Source: Euglena gracilis (Eukaryota; Euglenozoa; Euglenophyceae; Euglenales; Euglenaceae). Taken from it: 64,000 nt of DNA. Location of the stretch: the NCBI GenBank assembly GCA_900893395.1, contig CAAHFI010550732.1, positions 1 through 64,000 on the forward strand, written 5' to 3'. The notes below the pieces were generated by a model. The model was not told where the DNA came from. It saw only the letters and a list, made by a program, of their open reading frames with translations, and ran no database searches. A program made the translations under genes and the position numbers. Below are positions 12,584 through 21,319 of this stretch, piece by piece (position 1 is the first letter of the stretch; every line of letters starts with the position of its first letter).

Positions 12584-12639
12584 TTCCCTGATACTGTAGT
12601 ACTGTATCAGGGAAAAAATGTCCAAATTCAGAGTCGGCC
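12584..12639 (+). repeat. Extended imperfect palindrome in IGS
   Basis: Inner arms TTCCCTGATAC (12594-12604) and GTATCAGGGAA (12614-12624) are perfect complements around a nine-base centre that itself nearly pairs. Outer arms GAATTGGAC and GTCCAAATTC continue the stem with one bulge. As RNA this gives a hairpin of about 56 nt. It is a candidate for the imperfect palindrome reported near processing site A0 in the E. gracilis IGS, or for a cruciform. Present in every copy (1538, 23636, 34687, 45738 and 56789). Confidence 0.85.
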
Positions 12640-12676
12640 CGACAGAAAAGTGTAGTGGCTGCAGGTCCGCGGACAC

Positions 12677-12686
12677 TATATAATAG
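12677..12686 (+). promoter_or_regulatory. TATA-like candidate Pol I initiation site, copy 2
   Basis: TATATAATAG followed by further G then AA and a C run. Transcription from here would give a 5' external spacer of about 1.36 kb. The matching place in the ITS1 duplicate reads CTAATACATAGGG and lacks the TATATAA core. Confidence 0.35.
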
Positions 12687-12823
12687 GGGGAACCCCCCCC
12701 GGAAACGCATGAGAGGCAAATCAGGAGGCTGACCAGGGGGCCACTGCCGAAAGGCTTCAGAGGCAGTGGAACGGCACTGAAAGGTGGTAACAAGATACGG
12801 CTTCCTGGCCGGCGTGGAATGGT

Positions 12824-12872
12824 GTGCTCCGAAAGCTGTGCTCCGACAGCTGTGCAGTGACGGTGTGCTCCG
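12824..12872 (+). repeat. Short GTGCTCCG repeat cluster
   Basis: GTGCTCCG occurs three times in 49 bp (12824, 12838 and 12865), the first two followed by AAAGCT and ACAGCT. The cluster lies about 140 bp downstream of the TATA-like site in the presumed 5' external spacer. Role unknown; it may be a simple duplication. Confidence 0.7.
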
Positions 12873-13917
12873 TGAGCAGTGTTCCCCAAGTGAGTGTCCT
12901 GCCTATCACCCCACAGGCTAGCAGCCCGGCCTGTGGGAGGGCAGGACAGGGGTGCAAGGGCTGCCGGCCTGGACCTGCCGTGGCCAAAGGTCGTGGGCCA
13001 CTGTCTCCGGACAGTGGTTCCACCGTGGAGGTGCTTCAAGCACCAGCGGCTCGGTAATTCCATCAACCAGCAGGCACCGTCATTGCAGGCAACGGTGAAC
13101 GATCGTGTCGTATGCTTTGTTGGACTGTGACTCGACCGACGGGAGCAGGCAAAGTCGGGACCGGGGTAGCTGACCCCCCGGGATACAAGTCAAAGCAGCA
13201 AACGACGGAAGGCCCACTCTACGAGGTGGGGACCTTAGCCGGACGGAGTGGTGGGGAGACTTCAACACAACCCCAATCCCTCCCTGGCAAGGCACCGATG
13301 GATCTGTGTTCGAGCTCTACCATTCGATTCCGTGACGTGTTGGCCTGACTCCACGAGCAAATGCAGCTAAGGGAACGTGAGAGCAACGGGGCAGAGCATG
13401 GACTGACCCCCCTCCGGGCAACGAGCAGCTGGGATCCGTTCAGGATCAGGCCAAACGTCACGTCGAGTCATGGGAGAGTGTACGGACTGCCATCGTGAGC
13501 CCGGTGTCGAGGCTGTCTTCTGCACAGCCTCCGCCGACCAACCAACAGCTGGAATCCCCATTCGAAACGTTGTGCTTGCTGTCAACGAAAGCTGGCATCG
13601 ACCCAAAGCAACAACAGAGACCGATCAGTCGGAGGATTGTGTTCGGAGAGAGAGCAAGCCCCACGGGGCCGAAGCAGTCTGCTAGAGCCAACAGCCAAGG
13701 GAACCTGTGTGTGAGAAGCCTGGGCTTCACGTCGATGGTCGATGGTCTAGTGTCTCGGGGCCAGGGGAACCCCACGGTGTGTCGAAGCTTCACCCAATCG
13801 AGCCACCAACGATGTCGATGTGTTGACCGGGCTCCACCGTCAGGGCCCCCTCTGTGAGAGCCTCGGATTGAGCAGTGCAAATCAGTGAACCGTTGTGGTG
13901 TGAGACGAAATCAGGCC

Positions 13918-13946
13918 TCCCCTCTCGTGTCAGCAACGAGAGGGGA
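13918..13946 (+). repeat. Strong hairpin upstream of 18S
   Basis: Arms TCCCCTCTCGT and ACGAGAGGGGA are perfect 11-bp complements around the loop GTCAGCA. The hairpin ends 95 bp before the 18S 5' end and occurs in all copies (for example 2881-2909). It lies in the presumed 5' external transcribed spacer, where a processing or U3-docking role is possible but not shown. It is the best stem I noticed in the IGS by perfect length. Confidence 0.85.
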
Positions 13947-14041
13947 CTGCAAGGCCAGGCTAACGTTGCCGTGTTGTGAATGTCGTCTGGTTTTTCGGCA
14001 GGAACCCCTGCAAGGGGGGGAATGCTGGGAACGGACCGACG

Positions 14042-15568
14042 AATCTGGTTGATCCTGCCAGCAGTCATATGCTTTGTTCAAGGGCTAAGCCATGCACGTC
14101 TCAGCGCAAACGGAGTGACAGTGGATCTGTGAATGGCTCCTTACATCAGCAGTCATCTACGTGATAGAGTGTGCTCGGTCCACCTGCAAGGACCCCATTG
14201 GACATCCACCAAAACCTTGTGGCTAATACACGTTCGACCCAGTCAGCCATGCAACACTCGGCAGGGATCCTGTCTCCGGACAGTCCCTTCACCGGTGGTG
14301 GCGGATGTATGCCCAGCTGATACGAAGACCAGCGGCCGCAAGGCCAGTGTGTTGGCATGGTTGACTCAGGCTGGCCCTCCGTGGCCGCAGTGCTGGTGGA
14401 TTTCGTGCATGCCTCGTGCATGCCCCACTTGATCGCAAGAGCTTCTGACCTATCAGCTTGACTGTGGTGTATCGGACCACAGTGGCCTTGACGGGTAACG
14501 GAGAATCAGGGTTCGATTCCGGAGAGGGAGCCTGAGAGACGGCTACCACTACCAAGGTGGGCAGCAGGCACGCAAATTGCCCCATGCAAAGACAGTCTGT
14601 GAGGCAGCGACGAACAGTAGCAACCCCGTCGGCCTTACGTGCCGATGGGGCTTGGAATGGACGCTATCCAAAGACAGCCGTGAGTATCAACCGGAGGGCA
14701 AGTCTGGTGCCAGCAGCTGCGGTAATTCCAGCTCCGAGGGCGTATACTAACATTGCTGCTGTTAAAACACTTGTAGTCTGCCTACGGGCTGCAGGTCTGC
14801 TGGGTGGCCGGTTTGTTGTTTCTCTGGCCAGGGAAGGACCTCGGTTCGACCCTGTGTTGGGCTGCAACGGCTGGACTCAACCCCCAGTGGTACGTCCCTG
14901 CGCCCACCTCTCAGTCGATGGTGAGATCTGCTCCTGCCAAAAGTCTGCTTCACTGCAGGCCAAAGCGGTTTATGCCTCCCGCACTGGCAACGGACACCAA
15001 CAGGGGACCCAGCCTCGAGCTGGGTAGTCTACCTCTGGTCCACCACCGGAGCCCACCGTCTTCGACACCCTGGAAAACTCAGTGTGCTCAAAGCATCCCC
15101 GCGACGGCTGAATGTCCATCCATGGAATGTCAAGGCATCGACCAAGTGTGGCATTGGAGTTGTGCTGGCCTTGGGGCCCACTCTGGACAACCTGGTGGTG
15201 TGTTCCTGCAGGATCAACAGGATCGTTGCCCTGCCTGGCCTTCGGGTCTCGTCAGGCTTCGTCCCCTGTCCCTGCAGCTTGCACCCATCGATCGTAAGTG
15301 ATGGGACTGTTCGGGGTGAAAGATACGGGAGCGCCAGAGGTGAAATTCTTAGATCGCTGCCAGATCCACTGCAGCGAAGGCGTTCTGCAAGTGCACGTCC
15401 GTCGATCAAGAATGAGAGTTCGGGGAGCAAAGATGATCAGACACCGTCGTAGTCCGGCCACTGTAAACGATGCCGGCCAGGCCTTGGCAGAGCAAGAATC
15501 CTAGACTCTGTCAGGGCCACTCCTCCCACAACGAGAAATCCACAGCCTGTGGGTTCAGGGGGAGTACT

Positions 15569-15602
<34 letters not shown>

Positions 15603-16345
15603 TGGCACCACAAGGCGTGGAGTATGCGGCTTAATTTGACTCAACGCGGGGAATGTTACCAGGTCAGGACGCAACTGGGATTGACAGATTGAGAGCTCTT
15701 TCTTGATCTTGTGGACGGTGGTGCATGGCCGCTCCTGATTGGTGGAGTGATTTGTCTGGTTGATTCCGATAACGAGTGAGACATCTGCCTCCCACTAGCC
15801 TGAGGCTCGCATTTGGTAGGGTTCGGCTGCTCGGTGGCAGCCCCCTGGCAACAGGGGGAGATGTACCGGTGCATGCTCCCGAGAGCCTCCAGTTCAGCTT
15901 CTCTGAGGTGCTGTGTCCGCCACAAAGGGCATGCATGCTAGAGCCAACAGCAGGTCTGTGATGCTCCCAGATGTCCTGGGCCGCACGCGCACTACATTGT
16001 CACAGTGAAGGTGTCGACATGCCCACTCCGGTGGGCCCTGGCCTGAAGAGGCTGGGAAATCCTGCAAGCCTGTGACGTACTGGGGATAGATGGTTGCAAC
16101 TGTCTGCCTTGAACGTGGAATGCCTAGTATGCCTGGGTCATCAGCCCAGACCGATTGTGTCCCTGCCATTTGTACACACCGCCCGTCGTTGCTACCGATG
16201 GTGGCTGGATAGAGTCATCAGGAGGTTGTGGAGGCGGCCTCTCGGGGCAGTAGAGCATCCCAGCCGAAATTGGACGATGTCCAGCCACTAGAGGAAGCAA
16301 AAGTCGTAACAAGGTTGCTGTAGGTGAACCTGCAGCAGGATCATT
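14042..16345 (+). rRNA. 18S (SSU) rRNA, copy 2 (reference copy)
   Basis: Small-subunit rRNA, decoding centre of the cytosolic ribosome, 2304 bp. The start AATCTGGTTGATCCTGCCAG matches the universal eukaryotic 18S 5' end. Other landmarks are the 530-loop block (14707-14735), GGTGAAATTCTTAGATCG, the GAATTGACGG block (15591-15600), TGTACACACCGCCCGTCG (16171-16188) and GGATCATT at the end. Helix 45 reads GCTGTAGG-TGAA-CCTGCAGC (16317-16336). Both strands differ from the common eukaryotic form yet still pair, which shows selection on structure. The excess length over 1.8 kb sits in variable regions, as known for Euglena. No intron signature is seen. Confidence 0.97.
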
Positions 16346-16816
16346 GCAGTCGAGAGATCTCTCGTTGTCGATGTCGTTGCTGGGACCCGGTGGGTCCCGG
16401 CCAAGGAGTGAAGCAGTGCTGTGTCGTGACGGTGCCTGCAGGGTCCCAGCTCTCTGCTTGGGACCTGGGGTGGTCGAGCCACACCCCACGGAGAAGCCTC
16501 TCTCACGGTCCCGTTGCAGTGCCCGTCCAGTCACTCGACGTTGTTTGGTTGCCACAGAAACCCAGTGCTCAGTCGACCGTCGTGTTGTGGGGTCAGCCTA
16601 CTCTCGATACAGAACCCCCACACCGACGACAAGCCTCCGTTGCAGTGTTCTGATCCCCCGACGTTGTCCCCAGACCAAGCCACAAAGAGACCTCCTGAAT
16701 GGAACCACACCGAGGGCTCTCCTCGACCTCGGAACGGTGTTGTTGTGCTGGTCTTGGCTGGGGTCAACCATCCCGGAGCAGTGTGGGAACGGAGGATTTG
16801 GGATGCTGACCGTGTT

Positions 16817-17106
16817 CCCCTGAGAAAGTGCAGTCGTTTTCGACTTATGCATTTTCGGAATCCCCGGTGGAGTGTCGGGATTTCGGATTTGCAGTGCTGC
16901 CGAAGTGCTGACGAAGTCCGGGTGGCTGGGACCCGAAGTGCCGATACTATCGGCTTCGCTGAACGGCATTTCCCTGATAGACTGATACAGTAGTACTGTA
17001 TCAGGGAATCCGATCCGGAATTTGTCAGAGTCGGAGTACTACACTTTTCTCAGGCGGGCCGGTTTCTGCGCGGAGACTAATACATAGGGAACCCCCCCCT
17101 CCGGAG
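16817..17106 (+). repeat. ITS1 block homologous to IGS (ITS1 copy)
   Basis: About 290 bp related to the IGS block at 12434-12706, in the same orientation and with the same order of shared words. It ends in GGGAACCCC followed by CCTCCGGAG-TCA-CCTCCGGAG, a direct repeat absent from the IGS copy. Equivalent blocks lie near 5777, 27869, 38919, 49970 and 61016. Confidence 0.9.
16970..17008 (+). repeat. Imperfect palindrome in ITS1
   Basis: TTCCCTGATAG and TATCAGGGAA flank an inner GATACAGTA-G-TACTGTATC (16984-17002) whose nine-base arms pair perfectly. It corresponds to the IGS palindrome, but the inner arms have been rebuilt rather than simply kept. In copy 1 a 5-base insertion (near 5941) repeats part of the left arm, either slippage or a sequencing error. 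Confidence 0.85.
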
Positions 17107-17221
17107 TCACCTCCGGAGGTCCGAGAAATCGGAAGGGGGCACAACCCTGGGCAGACGGGTCGGTCTGCCACCGGAGTCCTTGGCCAACGACCAGGCAGGG
17201 GTCAGCCAAGGGGCCGGATTT

Positions 17222-17425
17222 CGTGGCCAAGGATCGGTGGGGATGGACTCCCACCGACGGCCCAGCTGTTGAATTGGCATTCGAGTGGTGGCAAAGCTGT
17301 GCAAACAGAGACCAAACCGTTGAATCGTGGCCAAGGATGGTGGAGGTGGACTCTTCACCGGAGGCCCAGCTGTTGATGGCAGTCCATCGGTGGAAAGGCT
17401 TGAAACAGAGACCAAAACCGTTGAA
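17222..17425 (+). repeat. Tandem duplication of about 100 bp in ITS1
   Basis: Two adjacent diverged copies, 17222-17325 and 17326-17425. Both begin CGTGGCCAAGGAT, share GGCCCAGCTGTTGA in the middle, and end in ACAGAGACCAAA followed by CCGTTGAA. Several substitutions and small indels separate them, so the duplication is not recent, yet it is the same in every unit. A related ACAGAGACCAAA word also occurs in an LSU spacer (near 886). Confidence 0.9.
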
Positions 17426-17529
17426 CGTTGCTGTCGAACCCAGCCAAGGGGTCAAACCCGAGGCTGGGTGAGAGAGGGTCTGACCAACCCTCCGATGAAG
17501 TCACGGTCGAAGGAGTCGTCTGGCAAAGA

Positions 17530-17695
17530 GCTTACCTGTTGTGGTGGATGTCTTGGCCCAGGTTCTGAGGAAGGACACAGCAGCCTTGCGATACGTTCGG
17601 TGATACGCAGAGTCTTGTGATCTGGACAAAGGAACAGCTTCGAACGCAACTGGCCAGCAAGGGGTTCCCCCCGAGCTGCCTGTGCGCCAGTGTTG
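17530..17695 (+). rRNA. 5.8S rRNA (LSU1), copy 2
   Basis: The 5.8S counterpart, called LSU1 in Euglena. It forms the 5' part of the LSU core and pairs with LSU2. The 3' segment GTGCGCCAG complements CTGGCGCAC just inside LSU2 (18038-18046). The GGTGGATGTCTTGG segment corresponds to the common GGTGGATCACTCGG-type 5' region, and GAACGCAACTGGC to the usual GAACGCA segment. End positions are estimated by analogy with yeast and human 5.8S. Confidence 0.85.
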
Positions 17696-18031
17696 GATGG
17701 ACGGGAGCAGGTGGATCCATTGCTGGCAATGATCCCCTCTCCCCAAGTGGTGCTCCGATGATCGGTGGTGGTGTTGCCTGGCCCTGCCAGGTCGATGCCA
17801 TTGCCGGTGTGTTGATTGTTGGCTGTCCGAGTGGATCGATCGACCGATGCAACGGAGGTGTGGCACGGTCGAGGTGCAGGGGCCTCCGGCTCCTGCCCCA
17901 GTAACCGATGGCTGAAACTTGTGGCTCTCCCAAGCAACGATGCATCTGCCTCGAACCACTGTCGGTCCCTCGGCCCAGAGATGGGCAGTCAACAGGCAAG
18001 GTCCCAGTGACCCTCTGCCTACAACTGGTCG
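17696..18031 (+). other. ITS2, copy 2
   Basis: About 336 bp spacer between 5.8S and LSU2. It includes the inverted word GGATCGATCGACCGATGC and GC-rich hairpins. No gene is seen. Confidence 0.8.
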
Positions 18032-18560
18032 TGTGACCTGGCGCACATGGAATGACCCACCGAACTTAAGCATATCACTCAGTGGAGGAACAGCAAGCAA
18101 CCTCGATTGCTGCAGTAATGGCGAATGAACGAGCAGGACCCACGGCTCTTCCTGAAAATGGGCTTCCTGACTCGAGGACCCCGACTTTAGGTCACCTGTG
18201 TGGTGCCTGGGTTGTGGTGCATCTCGATCGGCTTTCGTTGGAATCCAGCAAACCCTGTGGGCTATGGAGCAGTTGGCTGTGTCTCGGTGCTTCCCAGTAC
18301 CAAGAAGAGTCCTGGAATGGACCCACGAAACAGGGAGACTGTCCCGTATGGCTGAACCGTGTGCTGGGATCACTGGGATGTGGCTGGCTGTATCCCCGAG
18401 TAGAGTGGCTTGGGACTGCAGTTTGAAGAGTGACGTGTATCCGTCACAAGGTGGCATACAGACCTGGGACCGATAGTGCACAAGTAGAGTGATCGAAGGA
18501 TGCAAAGAACTCCGCGAAGAGGGTTAAAAGTCCCTGAAGCCGCAACAGGATCGGTGGTGT
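18032..18560 (+). rRNA. LSU2: domain I block
   Basis: Starts with the segment pairing to 5.8S, then CGAACTTAAGCATATCACTC (18061-18080), the usual LSU 5' landmark. The segment CGATAGTGCACAAGTAGAGTG and GAGGGTTAAAAGTCCCTGAA matches the standard run before the D2 region. It ends about 18550-18570. Confidence 0.75.
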
Positions 18561-19036
18561 GCAGTGCTGTATCGTTCTAGATCTGACCAAGCGTCTCTGG
18601 GTCAGCCCAGGGCTGGCCACCGAGCCCCTGTCTCCGGACAGGGATGACTATCGTGGCAGCCCCGTGGTGGCAGCTCCGCCTGCCAGGACCTGGAGTTTGC
18701 GAGTGAGACATTCAACCAAGTGTGGGAATCGTGACGGACCGACCCCGGTCAACGGTGGTCTTGTTGTGTGGCTGAACGGTCTCCAAGCAGAGTGTGCCAG
18801 AGGCCTCCCACACCACTGCCCTGTTGCATCGGGTGTTCGATGCCGGTCGATGGTTGTTGCTGCTTGTCCTCGATCCCGGTGTGTCTTCGGACATGTCGGT
18901 CGCTGGTGGTTGGGCTGGATTCGGGGTGTGCTTGGCTGCACCGGGGGCTGCACCGTTCTGACGGTGGTCCCCTTGCTGGCTGCACCGTCCCCCAGCCTGA
19001 CCCCAGTGAGAAATTGGCAGCAGAGCTTGGCACCCC
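18561..19036 (+). other. LSU internal spacer / D2 region
   Basis: About 480 bp in place of the D2 expansion, with no conserved core. It contains a hairpin CCCTGTC-TCCG-GACAGGG and three copies of GGCTGCACCG (18934-18987). It must contain at least one processing spacer, plus D2 stems belonging to the flanking RNAs. Confidence 0.65.
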
Positions 19037-19527
19037 TCCTTGCAGTGCTGCTCTCTGCCCGTCTCGAAACACGGACCAAGGAGTCTAAGGAGCTTGCCAG
19101 TCGGATGGCTGATCCAAAACCTCTTCTGAGGCGTGGTGAAGGCAACTATCCTTCCAGATGGGGCTAGTCTCTGCATGGAACGACCGGACCCGAAGTCCAG
19201 TGGACAGGGTTTCGAGTGCTTGCAAGGTCCTTGGGACCCGAAAGGTGGTGAACTATACCGTTCTACGGTGAAGCCATGGGAAACTGTGGTGGAAGCCGGT
19301 CGCTGTTCTGACGTGCAAATTGTGTAGCCTGAGTGCGGCATAGGGGTGAAAGGCCAATCGAGCCACCTAGTAGCTGGTTCCCTTCGAAGTTTCCCTCAGG
19401 ATAGCTGGGATCCAATGATGCAAAGCTTGTATGTGACTGGTTGCATCCGGTAAAGCAACGCATGAGAGGCCAACCCTGGGGAGCCCAGCTCCTCAACCTA
19501 TCCTCGAACTGTGAATGGGTGCGGACA
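19037..19527 (+). rRNA. LSU domain II, 5' block
   Basis: Holds CTCGAAACACGGACCAAGGA (19063 on), CCCGAAAGGTGGTGAACTAT, CTAGTAGCTGGTTCCC (19368-19383) and CTCAACCTATCCTCGAACTG, all standard eukaryotic LSU words in order. The limits are where this similarity fades. Confidence 0.72.
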
Positions 19528-19836
19528 ACCCAGGCATGCTTCTTTGCCACGACAGGAGGCTGTGTAACAGCAGTTCTCCCCGTCTTCTGAGCATGTTCGT
19601 CCCGTAGTTGCAACTGGCTGTACGTTGCTGGTGACGTGTCGTGGGGTCAGGCCAAGGGAGTCGGTGGCACCCCAAGCCAGACCCGGATCCTCTGGGGTGA
19701 AGCAGAGAGAACCCAGCTCCAGAGGGGAAGGCAATGGCAGAACGGTGGCCTCGAGGCTGTCCCCCGACTGTTACCCGGACCCTTCGTGGTTCGATCCCAG
19801 TGAACGAGTCGTTGCAAGACTGTCGTTGAACAATGG
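19528..19836 (+). other. LSU internal spacer after ACTGTGAATGGGTG
   Basis: About 310 bp where other eukaryotes have roughly 65 nt, so a processing spacer is very likely. No gene is seen. Confidence 0.65.
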
Positions 19837-20067
19837 ATCCTACGTGGACCATGACTGGTAAGCAGTGCTGGTGATGCGGGGTGCTCCGAGAGCAGACTTA
19901 CAGATCCCGAGTGCTGGCTCATACTCAGATCCCACAAAGGATGTTGCTTACTACGGATAGCAGGTCGGTGGCCATGAAGGTTGGAACCCGCTGAGGAATG
20001 TGTAACAACTCACCTGCCGAAGTGCGCAGCTCCGAAAATGGATGGTGCCCAAGTCAGTGTGTCTCCC
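19837..20067 (+). rRNA. LSU domain II, middle block
   Basis: Contains CTGGTAAGCAGTGCTGGTGA, AGCAGGTCGGTGGCCATGAA and TGTGTAACAACTCACCTGCC, then AAAATGGATGGTGCCCAAG, as in yeast and human LSU. Confidence 0.72.
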
Positions 20068-20151
20068 TTACAGTCTGCCATCGATGTGGCAGCCAAGGCA
20101 GAGCATCGTTGTGTAGAAAGGGCATGGACAACAGCTGATCGTGTTGGGATT
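20068..20151 (+). other. LSU internal spacer, D7a region
   Basis: A short non-conserved stretch at the D7a position, a known cleavage place in several fragmented LSU rRNAs. It holds AAGGCAGAGCATC, a word also found in the 3' spacer region of the LSU. Confidence 0.55.
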
Positions 20152-20337
20152 GATCCCGGCTTGAGGCGTTGCCCAGAGCAGATCTTGGTTGTAGTAGCGA
20201 GTACTCCACCTGGAGAGGAGTGGCAACACAACCCCGCTGTGTGCGGTTGAGGACTGGAGTGGAGCAGGTTTCCACACCAAACAGCCGTTGAATGTGGGTC
20301 AACCGACCGTGAGCCAAGTGGTAAGTTCACCGAACAA
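20152..20337 (+). rRNA. LSU domain II, 3' block
   Basis: Contains GCAGATCTTGGTTGTAGTAG (20177 on) and GTTGAATGTGGGTCAACCGA, both standard LSU landmarks. Between them is an extra hairpin-like stretch around 20220-20245 that could be a further cleavage spacer. Confidence 0.68.
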
Positions 20338-20496
20338 CCAAAGCTGCCTCGATCTGCCTGACCTCAACCCCTGTGGTGGGGCCTCGACGTGGTGTGCATG
20401 CCACTGGAGAGAGCAACAACCAAGCTGCCCCCGTCGTTGGATTCCCTTGCAGGGGAGCTGAGAGAGGAGCAGAGCATCGGGCAGGAATGGCAAACA
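20338..20496 (+). other. LSU internal spacer between domains II and III
   Basis: About 160 bp without recognisable LSU core; includes the inverted GGGGAGCTGAGAG segment. No gene is seen. Confidence 0.55.
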
Positions 20497-20672
20497 GGCA
20501 AGTGCGAGCAAGATTCTACTGTCATGGGCTAGAGGTCCCTTCGGGTCGGTGGCGACACCCCCAAGGCAGCCCCTCCAGGCATCGAACCAGTGAATCCCCT
20601 GTGGAGTTCTCGTTTCCTCCTGATGCAGACTCACGCGGGCTATCGATCGGCATGACAGATGGTGGTGTATGC
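20497..20672 (+). rRNA. LSU domain III block (tentative)
   Basis: Weakly recognisable: GTGAATCCCCTGTGGAG and the stem around CCCTTCGGGT fit domain III by position, but similarity to yeast is low. Limits uncertain. Confidence 0.5.
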
Positions 20673-20780
20673 CCTTCGCTCAGCAAGGCGGTGTGGTCTC
20701 CACACCGATGGCAGTCCTGATTACAACATCCGACACAAAGTCGAACGTGTCAAAGTGTGTGCAAAGTGGCAGTCACTGGT
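20673..20780 (+). other. LSU internal spacer between domains III and IV
   Basis: Non-conserved stretch before the domain IV block. No gene is seen. Confidence 0.5.
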
Positions 20781-20957
20781 TCCAATGAACAGCCTGAAGG
20801 ATTCTCGTGCCTCAGGACCCTTGTGTCCGTACTGCATCACCGCAGCCGGTCTCCTCGACTAGACGTCGCTTGTCCACGGACGAAATGCAGCTAAGGGAAG
20901 TCGGCAAACTGGCCGTGCACCTTTGGAAGATACGGTGGCTCCAGAGGCCAAGTCAGC
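20781..20957 (+). rRNA. LSU domain IV, 5' block
   Basis: CCGTACTGCATCACCGCAGC followed by CTAAGGGAAGTCGGCAAACT and a GGCTCCAGAGG end match the standard run before the D8 region. Confidence 0.7.
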
Positions 20958-21126
20958 AGGCCCTGTCGTGGGGGTTGTGGGAGTTACGGTCGATCACCCT
21001 GTGGGATGGCCTCTCGGGGCCGTTCTGCGGGGCTGTCTTCGCCGTGGCCTCTGCTTCATCCCGGACAGGGGCAACCCTTCGGGTCCTCGTGGCCTGTAGG
21101 GCCGACCTGTTGACTAACCAGTGGCT
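20958..21126 (+). other. LSU internal spacer, D8 region
   Basis: About 170 bp GC-rich stretch at the D8 expansion, rich in GGCCTCT and CCCTTCGGG-type stems. Likely contains a cleavage spacer. Confidence 0.55.
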
Positions 21127-21258
21127 CGTGTGGAACTGTTGCTGTGCAGGGGAATCTGACTGTTTAATTGAAACCCAGCTTTGTGAAGGGACCAGCTGGC
21201 TGGTTCCGTGAGGTGACTTCTGCCCAGTGCTCTGATTGTCAATGCGAAGAGATTCAGC

Positions 21259-21319
<61 letters not shown>

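Larger units (their letters stand above)
12434..12706 (+). repeat. IGS block homologous to ITS1 (IGS copy)
   Basis: About 273 bp that align along their length with ITS1 positions 16817-17106 of the same unit. Shared landmarks in the same order: CCCC then GAAAGTKCAG, GGGACCCGAAGTGC, TCGGCTTCGCTGAA, TTCCCTGATA, GTAGTACTGTATCAGGGAA, and the final GGGGAACCCC-like run. The copies are clearly diverged, so this is an old duplication inside the unit. Equivalent IGS blocks lie near 1399, 23486, 34537, 45588 and 56639. A relation of this kind was reported for E. gracilis. Confidence 0.9.
12299..14041 (+). other. Intergenic spacer (IGS), copy 2 (reference copy)
   Basis: 1743 bp spacer between LSU and 18S, used here for detailed annotation. 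Layout: ITS1-related block 12434-12706, extended palindrome 12584-12639, TATA-like site 12677-12686, GTGCTCCG cluster 12824-12872, strong hairpin 13918-13946, then 18S at 14042. No T-run longer than five is visible, so there is no obvious terminator. Published work on E. gracilis, as I recall it, reported transcripts running around the circle through the IGS, which would fit. The left limit is inferred from the recalled published length. Confidence 0.85.
16346..17529 (+). other. ITS1, copy 2 (reference copy)
   Basis: 1184 bp spacer removed during precursor processing. The 5' half is GC-rich without a gene. The 3' half holds the IGS-related block (16817-17106), its palindrome (16970-17008) and a tandem duplication (17222-17425). 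It is long for an ITS1, but I recall about this length for E. gracilis. Confidence 0.88.

Noticed and set aside
12299-14041. 5S rRNA or spliced-leader RNA gene in the spacer
   Set aside because: I found no 5S internal control region and no spliced-leader-like segment. In Euglena these are known from separate arrays.
14042-16345. Group I intron or homing gene as the reason for the long 18S
   Set aside because: The extra length is spread over variable regions, all universal blocks are contiguous, and no intron core or endonuclease frame is seen. Long SSU genes are normal in Euglena.
16817-17106. Mobile element origin of the IGS/ITS1 shared block
   Set aside because: There are no terminal inverted repeats at its ends, no target duplication and no coding capacity. 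A local duplication within the unit explains it.
17501-18505. A 334-residue open frame on the minus strand, repeated in every unit
   Set aside because: It lies antisense to 5.8S, ITS2 and LSU2, has biased low-complexity composition, and recurs only because the rDNA repeats. No domain or motif is recognisable.
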